Positions 27,337-64,000 of a stretch of DNA of 64,000 nt are shown here, piece after piece. The notes below the pieces were generated by a model, which was not told where the DNA came from, did not search any database, and was given only the letters and a program-made list of their open reading frames with translations. Both the position numbers and the translations under genes were made by a program. Source of the DNA: Gorsachius magnificus (lineage: Eukaryota > Chordata > Aves > Pelecaniformes > Ardeidae); the NCBI GenBank assembly GCA_034008185.1, contig CM067095.1, positions 8,354,610 to 8,418,609 on the forward strand. Direction: 5' to 3'. Position 1 is the stretch's first letter, and every line of letters begins with the position of its first letter.

Positions 27337-27341
27337 CCCCA

Positions 27342-54193
<26,852 letters not shown>

Positions 54194-55308
54194 TATCTGT
54201 TACAGAGCAGACTTTATTACAGCAGCACACAGTGAAGTGGTAGTGCACCCTGAGTCTGCAGGATCTCATGTTTTCTCCAATGAGACTTTTACTAGACTTG
54301 CATGTTACAAGAGTTCTCGCCCCTGCCCCCTTCGTGTAACGTAGGTAAGTGCCTTATGTTGGCGGGGCTTGTTTCTTGCACTAAGTCCTGGTGGAGGACA
54401 AACACAAATCTTGGAAGTGAATTAACTCTAGGCATTCAAGTTGCTCTTTGTTAATCATGAGATGTTTGCTTAACTCTTGAAAGTTGGGACACTTACTCTT
54501 GGAAATTGAGTATAACGAGTCACACGTGACATGGGTTGTTCCTGACTAAAGAACTGTGCTTAGTGAAGAACAGTGGATCTAGAAAAACATTCAACAGTCT
54601 CAAGCCTGCACTGAGGACATCGGAAACACAACATTTTACAGAAGCCTCAAGTAGTGGTTACAAGAATAAATTTTCAATCCTGAGAGTCATTTTTGGGGGA
54701 GAAACAGGGACAAATTAAACTGCAATTAGCTCAGATTGAAAAGAAATGTAGTTTTATAATTGACCTTTCACTGGCAGTGTCTCAAGGATTTAAGTCTAAA
54801 CTTGCAGTCAAGACTATCCAATACTGAAGACTGCATTATATGTACAGTAGCTTCTCATATAGCTGCTGTAAGTTTTGGTGCACAGTAAGGACTTGTTGGG
54901 ACTGAAATGGTTTTACTTCAGAAATTTTATTTGAATTATTTTTGAACCTGCATTAGATTTATTAGGGCAATGTGGAAAGATACATCCTTTGACAAAGTAT
55001 TATTCAGCCTAACGCTGTTACTTCCCTAAGGAATATTCTAAATATTTGCAGAAAGAAAACTGAGATTGAATTCTCAAAAGGTGAATGCGCAATAACAATT
55101 TAGAAGCCTTTCAGCCAGTTCCTTCAGTCTTGTGTCTTACTTCTAGCTAACATGCTACAGGGTTTGTATCTTTCAGCGACACATTCCTCTAGCAGAGCAA
55201 ATGGTTTTATGTTCAGCCTCAGCCTCTTGAATTTTAACGATTCTAAAAATTGTACTTAAGATTGTGCGCAGACTGGTATGGAAGATGCAAGGAATTATGC
55301 AGAAAGAA

Positions 55309-55314
55309 AATAAA
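55309..55314 (+). terminator. AATAAA poly(A) signal, SLC15A4
   Basis: Canonical hexamer about 1.1 kb after the stop codon, followed by a T-rich stretch that could be the downstream element. An earlier AATAAA at 54665-54670 could give a shorter 3' UTR. Confidence 0.65.
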
Positions 55315-55461
55315 ACCTCAACTTTTTATGTGTTGAATTTTTATATTTTCCTTTGCATTTACGTTGTTAAAATGTCCTTCTTTTGTACATGGACATCTTT
55401 TTAATGAGTTTACAAAAAATTAACTTCCATGCTGTGACTTTTGACCCTTTGTTTCTAGGTG

Positions 55462-55467
55462 AATAAA
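55462..55467 (+). terminator. AATAAA poly(A) signal, SLC15A4 (distal)
   Basis: Second strong hexamer about 150 bp further on, followed by TTTTGTTCTTT, a plausible U/GU-rich downstream element. Confidence 0.6.
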
Positions 55468-55500
55468 ATTATACTACAAATATTTTGTTCTTTAGCCTTT

Positions 55501-55561
55501 ATTTCCTAAATATACAGTGGAATCCTAGTAGATTTCTAAATGTACACTGGCATCCTATTAG
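55501..55561. repeat. Imperfect ~31-bp tandem duplication
   Basis: Two copies (55501-55531 and 55532-55561) share ATTTC.TAAAT.TACA.TGG.ATCCTA.TAG with a few substitutions and one indel. It lies just beyond the distal poly(A) signal. Confidence 0.8.
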
Positions 55562-58500
55562 TTTTGTCAGATAATGTAGTAGTACACAAGCTGTCCTGTC
55601 TTTGCCAAGGTAAGTCAGTGGAGATGCTTCAGCTATTGCATTATTTAGTATGATTTAGAATTGGAATAACTAAAGAAAATAAGTAAGCAACAACTCCTAT
55701 GGGGAAAAACTAGTTTTCTTTTCTAACTTTGTTTTAAAAGCTCCACGTGCTATGTTTCTGGAATATCCCTTTTACAACCAGCTAAAAAACCCTAGTATTA
55801 AGACGGTATAAGCTGCATAAGGAACATAGAGGGACCAAATAATTTCTTTCTTCAATGTGTACTGTTTTAGTGACAGAATTCTGATATGAGGATGAAGCTG
55901 TAGTGTTCCCTTTTTATTTTATTGATTTCCAAAGTATATATATTCACAGGAGAGAACTGGGTTGTACCCACTAAGTAGTATACTACTAGATTTACGAAGA
56001 TTTTCCTTTAGAAGTGTTCTTTCTTCTGAAGAATTAGTAGTATTCGCAGAACCTCCAAGATGAGTGTTGCTTCTGGTGTTAGATGCCATCAGCTTTGGTG
56101 CCTGTATACTTGTCCCTTTTCCCATAAGTGAACTTCATTAACACCACTATTTTTTCCCCAAGGTCTAAAATTTTATAACAGCATTCATAAATATATATAG
56201 AGTTAAAACTGAGTTTAATGAAGAGTGGAGAGCAATCTGCAGATTACAAAAAAAACCAACAAAACCCTAGGTGTCTAACAGTAACTGTGACAGTCTGTGT
56301 AGGCAAGCTTTAGTGAAACTGTTATTTAAGGAAAAATATAATCAATAAATACTAGGTTAGCCTACTGCCTATTTAGGCAAGTGTCTTTTACCCTGTTACA
56401 AGCATACAGTGAATGTCTTCACGTTTCTGTAGGGCTGTGGTGGTTCTAACACTCTGGAGACGAGACTGAACATGCAATCAGTTGTATAATTTAATTTTGA
56501 TTTGGAATGACTTGGCTGAGCTCCAGGCACAAGTAATTATGACCATTTATGAAGATTAATCTGACACTTCTTATCAAAAGGATAAGGCCTTTCTGTGACT
56601 CAAAGGCTTAGCTGATTCTTCCTCCCTGTCTTATCTTTTAGCGTTTCTACTCCAGTCACAGAAATACGACTAATCAATTAACTTTGTGACTGAGCACTGC
56701 ACCTCACTAATGAAATGCCTTGAACTGTACAGTTTGAATTTAGTTACATTCACTTCATAGATTGTTCCAGCGCAATAGAAAGATCTGACAGGAGCCACCC
56801 CAATGGACATTTCTAAGCCTCTGCCTTTCCAGGTGTCTTAAATTCAAAGCACAACATTGAAAAATAAGTACTTGTTCAACATGAGAGCAGGTATCTGATT
56901 AAAGTTCATTACTTCGACTCGTAAAGAATTATGAAGAGAATAAACGGGTACCTTACAGTGCCTATGCAAGCTATAATCTAATTACGTATGAAGAATAGCT
57001 GCCTGGGACCCTGTGTCGCATTTGTGATTACACGGTGGATGCACTGCTCGTGTGAGTGGGGATCTTTCAGCAAGAGGGGTTTTCCCATGCCTTTGTGCCT
57101 ACCGTCTGTAGTGAATATCCCTCCTCAGAAAAGGGGAGTCAGTCTGTCTTTATTTCTTCTGCTTATATAAACCTCCAGAGTGAGCTTAATTACAGTAGCT
57201 GGGGCATCCATCACTATTTCCCTTAAAAGTCTGTAGTCAACTCTGTGACTTTTTTGTTTTGTTTGTGTCTCTTTGTCTTTTTAACAAAAGTTGCTCAGGG
57301 CTGACACTAGTCAGACAAGGTTTCAGCTTAACAATAAACCTCTATTAAAAGATGCATGCAGTTGTTAACATTTTGGTTTTCTGTTTGAAATTGCTTTTTG
57401 AAAAATGTTATCCTAGTGATTTTGTTTATATGCAGGGCAAGTTATATGTTAGTGCAGACAAGCCCTCTGGGGAAACAGATTACAACGCTTTCCATCTGAG
57501 CAGTCAATAGTTCGAGATGCAAATTCATCTCTGAGGAAGCAGAGAATTTGTAGACCAACACTCAGCGTGGCTGCTGGAATAATGCACATACCTGAGAACA
57601 CGGTACCTGCTGGCCCCAGAGCAAGAATGTAACTGCAGTGAAAGAACAGAGAAGAGAACTAAGGTCAGAAGCTATTAACCGCTAAGTATGTAGATAGACA
57701 CTTTGCTCCAGGTAGCACTAAGTTCAGAATAGCAATGAACGGTGCTTTCAGTCAAAATTGCCTATTGACGGTTAATATAATCTGGCTGTTGGCTGTTTTT
57801 TCATGTCATGTAGTCAATATGGTTTAATAGTCCTTTCCATCTTGGAATTAATTTTTCCATTACAGTATTCACAGCATAGATTTTGTTCCCTAAGTCAGTG
57901 GAAAGAATAGTTGTCAAAACCCAGTTACATAGTAATGGGATCCACTTACAGTGGTTTTCAAATGAGCCTTACTATGTGACTAGTAATCTCTAACCTACAG
58001 TCTGTCGGACTGAAAAGATCATAATGAAGGATGAAAAACGTTACACTTTTACAAGCACGGAGCTGGGAATTAATTGCAATCCATCCCACTACCTTCATTC
58101 TGCCAGTGGTTGTAGTAATGCTTGAAAAAGGAGGTGAAATAACCTGGCGTATTGAGGAACGATCAGAACAGAAAGAACTGGGAAGCTTAAGTGGCTATTT
58201 TATACCCTGAAGGATGTAAGCTTACTTTTCTTTCTGTTCTTTGATTAATTCCATAATCCATTCTATGTATTTTTTATTATCTTTCTTAAACATGCTTCCT
58301 TTATCAGGACACTCTCCTACAGTGAATAAGTTCAAAATACATATGTAACGTTAGTAGATGTCCGTCAGTGGGAGGAATGTCTGGGCTCAGCTGAGCTGTG
58401 ACTGCATTTTGCGTGGGCAGACCCCAGCTAGCTAGATACCGCCTGGAAGAACTACAGCACAGGTTGGTATGGCTGATCCTCGGCGGGCTCTGCTGTTGGG

Positions 58501-60659
58501 AGAGGAACGTGTCCTCGGCGTCCCACCAGCGGCAGTCTCGGACCTAGTCCACACAACTCGCAGGCACACTGGGACTGCAGTGTAGACGTACTTCGATACT
58601 GTATTCCTCCTGTGGTGCATAGCTACCGTACAGTATTTTACTGATAAGACTTCTCATCCCCCTTACTGGGGGGTGTTAGTAATGAGATTTAGTGATACAA
58701 CAGGGTCCATAAATCACTTTTGACAGGAAATAGAGCACTTTAATGAACAAGGGAAAACAAGGTAAATATTGCTTAGGCTTTTGAAGATGGAACCTCAAAC
58801 AGATAACTCGCTTTCTGAAAGCTCTGCAATACACGTGACTATCTGCACATCTAATGCAGTGCATCACAATCTCTTCCCATCTATCTCATCGCCTTTTCAA
58901 GAGTATTTTTCTCTTGGCTCTGAACTCTCAGGAGACCCTAAGGTCTTGAATGGACCTGTCTGCTGTAGCTATGGAAACTGGTTAATACCATCCATCACCA
59001 CAAAATGACTGCAGCATATTTAAGTAATAATAACCATTAACTTGATCCTAATGACAAATGGCTTCACTGTCAGGCAAGATGCTATAAACTACTGGTCTGC
59101 AAACTAAACATCTGTGAAGAGCAGGGTTCTGCTCAGAGTTAGGATGAAGGGGCTTGAGGGAGAAGATGCTAACTGTTGGTGTACAGCTCCAAGTTTTAGG
59201 CAGATTGCTATGCAGACAAAGTGTGGGGAAGGGTTCCCATTAATTAATTCCACATTGTCAAAGTGATCCAGAGTTAAAGCACAACTTCCTAATGTTGCCT
59301 GGCAAATGAATATCCTGCACAGGAAAATCTGGATTAAGTTCCTAGACTGAAATAATTAAGATGACACCCTGGCAGGCTTTGAAGTGAGTTTTCATCCCGC
59401 TCGTAGGCAGACAGAGGATAGCGCAATTGCAGTAATTCTGGAGCCAAGGAGCATAAGTGAGATCCTAGTGACGCCTGTGAAGTGCGACTTTACATTTAAA
59501 TTCTTGTTCTTTTCCTTTGAAAGACATCCCAAACATTTGATAAGCTCTGTCCTCTCTCCTGACACACTGCCACCTCTGGAGAGAATGGTAGTAGAAAGTG
59601 GAAAGCATCACTCAAAGGATGGTGAAAAGCAGATGCACAGACTCACAACTTCATGTGAGGTGACAACGGATACGGTACCTCTCTTTCTAGCTTTGCCCAT
59701 AAGTTTGGGGGAGGTGCTTTTTTTCTGTCACATTAGAAAATTCACTGAAGGCTAGGGATGACTGCAGAGCACTGCCTTGGCTATCTTACTGAGAGGTTTA
59801 AAAAGTAAAGCTACACTAATAAAGCATTTCTAATAGTGAAGTTATTAAAAGTAGGTGGAAAGAGACCTGAGGGATGGGACCACGTCATTTGGGCTCACTG
59901 CAGACAAACGCTTTCAACTTCTATGGCATCTTGTGCAAATATGTCTTGAGATGTCTGTCATGAGGCATAAAAGCCTGAAGATGTTTCAAAAGGTTGAATT
60001 TCTGAAGGTCTGAAACACTGCAGACTAGCCTGGATGAAGTGAGCTGGATGTGCATTTCATCTGTTCAGCATAAAAAAGAACCTGCTAGGTGCTGCAACCT
60101 GCAATTTGAGAGCTGATAAATTTCATCTTGATTCTTCCAGAAATAAATTTTTAAAACCCACCCAAATATTTCTACTTAACAGCCTGAAGTACTAAGGGGA
60201 GGCAGATGATTACTCTTAAACAGCAGACATTTCACCTCAAAGGCATGTCAGAAACATGAACCAGGTATTCCTCTGCTTGTAAATACAGCACAAGCACTGT
60301 AAGAGGCAAATTACTTAAAATGGTAGAAAAAAGTGGAATAAAAGCAGCAGAAGGGATCTCTGCTGTAACCCATGCTTTTACAATATCATATATATTTAAA
60401 AGGTGAGTGACTTTAAAATGATTGAATTATTACTGCACCTTCTAACTCTTAACTATTGCTACATGAAAATCGTATGGAGATGCTTCCAGAGGGCTGGCAG
60501 AGCTGCACTGCAGAAGATGGACAAATCACTGGCCATGCTTTGGTTTAGCTTAACGTTGGTGCTAACAGATAATATAGATAAGATTTGGGCGCTTTTTTTT
60601 TTTTTTTCTACAGTTACAATGAGGTATAACCCAGTAGTGGTCATGGTACAGGGTTAGTT
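55562..60659. other. Intergenic DNA downstream of SLC15A4
   Basis: About 5 kb with no supported gene. A more GC- and CpG-rich patch lies near 58,430-58,620. I looked on the minus strand for TMEM132C, the convergent neighbour expected from human synteny, and saw no matching exon. Confidence 0.6.
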
Positions 60660-60815
60660 ATATAGGGAAGTGTCCCCATCCCTGGGGGTATTTAAAAGAT
60701 GGGTAGACAAGGTGCTTAGGGACATGGTTTAGTGGTGGAAAGGCAGGGTTAGGGTAACAGTTGGACTTGATGATCTTAAAGGTCTTTTCCAACCTAAACA
60801 ATTCTATGATTCTAT
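60660..60815 (+). mobile_element. CR1 LINE 3' end (5'-truncated copy)
   Basis: Shows the classic bird CR1 3' tail: CATCCCTGGGGGTATTTAAA, GGGACATGGTTTAGTGG, GTTGGACTTGATGATCTTAA, AGGTCTTTTCCAACCTAAAC, then ATTCTATGATTCTAT, the 8-mer terminal repeat. Severe 5' truncation is usual for CR1. The left border is approximate. Confidence 0.93.
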
Positions 60816-63800
60816 ACCTGCCTTCTCTCACTGCTGTAGACTACACAACCCCTTGTGGTAACTATTAGTGTACAGCCTGGGCTACACAGATTATAAAAAT
60901 AACTTTTCTTCAGATACAAAACCCTAGATTTGTACGTTAAATAGTGATGGGAATCATGAGCCATTGGACTACATCTCTGGTCTGTCTCATCTGTCAAAGG
61001 TGAAGATATTATGAAAAAAATTACTTAGGAGGTTATTCGGTTATGGTGGTGCAAAAGGTCTTTGCTGTGATTTAGCAGCAGATTTGAGCACAGTGCTCAA
61101 ATCTTACAATCAACGCTTGAATAGTTAAATCAGACTAGAAGAAAGAACTAGAGGGAGTAGTCATAGAGTAAAGGTCTAGCTAGCTTATGTTGGGGACTGA
61201 GTACGATGGCAGGTATCTAGGAGTGCATCTAGAAGACAGTCTGTCAATAGCTGTTCTTTGTTAACTCCTCATCTTGACACTTACTCTGCGTGGCCTACCA
61301 GCCTTACCCATTTTAGCAGGTTTTACCTGGAGTAATTTAAACGAGAAAAGCCTTCATAGTACAAAGGAGAGCTTAGAGACATAGTTGAGGCACCTCTGAC
61401 AACTCAGTGGCCACCAGCTGAGCCCCTGCTAATTGCATGTAATTTTAATCTCCCAGTTGTGAAGCAACATAACTGAACACAAACCTTTCGCTCGCACCAC
61501 AAGTATCCTCTTCATTGCATTGTATCACAGGGAGGGCAGGCTGAGAGCCCTCCTGTAACTACTGACAAGAGCTCGACAGACATGAAATAACTTAAGTGCT
61601 GCAATTCAATCTTGTCTCTGAACCTAAAGGGTCAACGTAGCAAGCCAGCAGATAAGTGATTACACCATAAAATAAGCAAAACTGTGAATTTTAAAGCATT
61701 TTTGTAGTGTAAAGAAGTACTTAAGTCATGTTTCAACAGACTTGAACCTTGGTAGTTTACCCTTTTCAATTTTTCCCCTCCTCACTGCCTTGTGGCAGCC
61801 TACCCTTGAGCTGTGTAGCGGTTTGATACCATTCACAGCTATTAACTGAGCCCAGGAACAGTGAGGGATGGTGGGTAAAGCCTGTCAGTGATCCTGTTCC
61901 AGGTTTTCAAAAGTTTAATAATTTCAAAAGTTATATTGTGCATGTCCACAATCCTCATCATTTCTAAATTCCAAATTTGATGATCTCTAATGTTATGGAT
62001 ACAAAACTGTCCAAATTCAAGTATTTATAAAAGCATGAAGTACTACAATAATTTAAAATAGCTGTGTGCTTTGCAAAGCGCTCTCACATTGCTGGAACAC
62101 TTCGGGTATTTTTATAAGGATGTCAAATTGGAATGTGGTCAAATAGCCTTTTGAAGTAAAAGCGGAAGGCATCAAAACACACTCCACAGAGTGCAAAAAG
62201 CACTTGGAGCATCTTGGAAAATAATAATTCCAGCTCATCTCCAGCATGCAGCTTTCTGAAGCAAAAGCATTGATGTGGTTAAAGCAAGAAATTTGTCCCT
62301 TATGGATGTGTTCCGGGGTTTGGGTCCTAATCCTGCAAACAAACATTTGCTTCATTTTTTTGTAGTAGGGGTACCTGTGACCCCAAAGCCCAGCATATTC
62401 TGTGGCTCCCTAGAGGCTGCCACCCTAATCAGTTCTTTCAACAAGCCACAGAACACCGCTGTTAATGGGAGTTCATGTTCACAGTCAGCATTGTCTGACC
62501 ACAGCAAACTCAGCTGAGCAGGGAAGAAAAAAGGGCTCTCAAGCACCGAACAATGCAGCCTGGTATCTCAGTCTGCTGCAGCGAAAGAAAATATGGCCTA
62601 ATCTGCAGATTCTACATTGCCCTAATTCTTACAAATTCCCATACCCAAGACAGCAGCTGCCTATCAATAGAAGTCCACCTATGTTTAGCTATCACCAAAA
62701 TAAATGGTCTTACCCACATGTGTCCATACATGCAGCGTGCCTGCCTGCGTGTACACCAGAAAAGTTCTAAGAAACTTTACATGATTTTTCAGCAGTTAAT
62801 ATATGCTGAATCCAACAGCCTGATTTTCATGTTTCTTGGAAAAGATGGCTAATTCAGGGTTCAAATTAGTTTTGTTTAGTTTTGCACGTATGAGTAAGAC
62901 TTGACAGGAGCTGCCTCTAATTAAAATTGTGCTACTGCATCACTCAGTCCTACAGACTACCTAGTGGGAAAATATGCCACGATAGCATCCTCCTTCAATT
63001 TCCTCTTTAATTTTTGGTACAATAGGTGTATTTCCTCCTGCCTTCTGAAGAAGAGACTAATGCATCTCTGAAGTTAATAAAATTATATGGGGGCATATTT
63101 ATTGAAAGCAAGTTAAACATCTGCCGTGTCTATTGCAGTATATTAAACAATATTTCATTATTCTCACTTCCCTGACCCGATTTGTGTCCCTGGCAGGAAG
63201 AGAACCCTATTGTCTGCTTTTCACATACACGTAGCAATTTAAAATGTGCCTATAAAATAAAATCTAGTGATGCAGACCAGCTGCAGATACAGGCAGTCAA
63301 GGACAGACGGTACCCATGGTCCCTAGCTGTCCTGTGGATGCTCACCCAGCTCGTGAGCCCTCCCTTCTCTCCCGGCTGTGAAAGGGCATGTGGGGACATC
63401 GTGCCTTGCAAAAGAAGAGGAGTGAACAGCAGGGGTGGAGAAGGGGATGCAGCCCCCAGGCACTGCAAACAGCATCAGTGCTTTGAACGGATCCAGGGTT
63501 AGCTATCCTCCACGTAGGGCAGCAGCGCTGCATACAACGGGGGTACCTTCTCAGTTTGCTTCCACTCCACTCACAGAGATCAACGAAGAGCTCACCAAGA
63601 AAGGGACTTTTTATGTGTGCACTAAGCATGATGCGAGTCTAGCAAGAGAGTGTCTGGCCAGAGTAACACCTGGGTAATGGTGGTGAGGCAGAGCACCGAG
63701 ACGGGACTTGCCCACGCCTCCACCGGAACGATGTGGGTTCCCCAGAGATCCACGTGCCTGGGATGTTTAAAGCAAGTCTAGATTAACAGAGCACCAGACC

Positions 63801-64000
63801 TGCTCTTAGTTTTTTCCATGTCTAGTAGGATGCTACTAGCGATTATGGATGAGAGGCACATCACATTGTTTTGAGTCTTCTTTTATACAAGTCAGGTTTA
63901 TGCAGTCGATGACATTCTTTGTTTAAAAGGGTCTTTTGCAGATCAGAAAGCAAAACTGCCTGACTGCTCATGTACCTGAAAAGGAAAAGGTCTGCCCAGG
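60816..64000. other. Intergenic DNA to the right edge
   Basis: About 3.2 kb. The part 63,280-63,760 is richer in GC with overlapping short open frames on both strands, but none shows a splice-supported or family-like protein. Confidence 0.55.

Larger units (their letters stand above)
54194..55490 (+). other. SLC15A4 3' UTR
   Basis: Sequence after the TGA up to just past the last strong poly(A) signal. The end is inferred from AATAAA positions, not from transcripts. Confidence 0.7.

Noticed and set aside
26922..27341. 140-codon in-frame extension upstream of the SLC15A4 ATG
   Set aside because: Low-complexity Pro/Arg/Gly sequence of CpG-island type that covers the likely promoter. Kept only as a possibility in the findings, not as coding sequence.
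55919..56125. Minus-strand 68-codon frame considered as a TMEM132C tail
   Set aside because: AT-rich, no transmembrane segment or TMEM132-like block, and only synteny suggested it.
59384..59755. 123-codon open frame on the plus strand
   Set aside because: Starts at a non-ATG codon and has no recognisable domain; single frame in intergenic DNA.

Overview
The window is vertebrate nuclear DNA, almost certainly from a bird. It is AT-rich with two sharp CpG islands, its genes are split by kilobase-scale GT-AG introns, and it carries CR1 LINE remnants. One of these ends in the CR1 3' tail with its ATTCTATG 8-mer repeat. There is no prokaryotic gene organisation, so most open frames are chance ORFs in introns or intergenic DNA. 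The species cannot be named from the sequence.

Two protein-coding genes lie head to head. On the minus strand, the first six coding exons of GLT1D1 (glycosyltransferase 1 domain-containing 1) run from about 23,066 down to 422, and the rest of the gene lies beyond the left edge. On the plus strand, SLC15A4 (PHT1, the lysosomal/endosomal proton-coupled histidine and di/tripeptide transporter) is complete: eight coding exons from 27,342 to 54,193 encode 570 residues by my count. All exon joins keep frame. The pairing matches the GLT1D1-SLC15A4 neighbourhood I remember from the human genome.

Layout: 1-23,007, GLT1D1 exons and introns; 22,370-23,260, CpG island over GLT1D1 exon 1; about 23,070-27,170, the region between the divergent genes; 26,880-27,870, CpG island with the SLC15A4 promoter (E-box, CCAAT box, GGGGCC-like tract against the start codon) and exon 1; 27,879-54,044, SLC15A4 introns and exons; 54,194 to about 55,490, 3' UTR with two strong poly(A) signals; about 55,490-64,000, gene-poor flank with a CR1 3' end and one GC-rich patch.

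The two proteins are not known to share a pathway. The points most worth a second look are at the 5' ends. GLT1D1 exon 1 has no ATG. The SLC15A4 N-terminus is short, has a weak start context and lacks a visible acidic dileucine signal. A G-quadruplex-prone tract touches the SLC15A4 start codon. The SLC15A4 intron 1 boundaries share a 9-nt repeat with an off-consensus donor. I found no convincing undescribed system.
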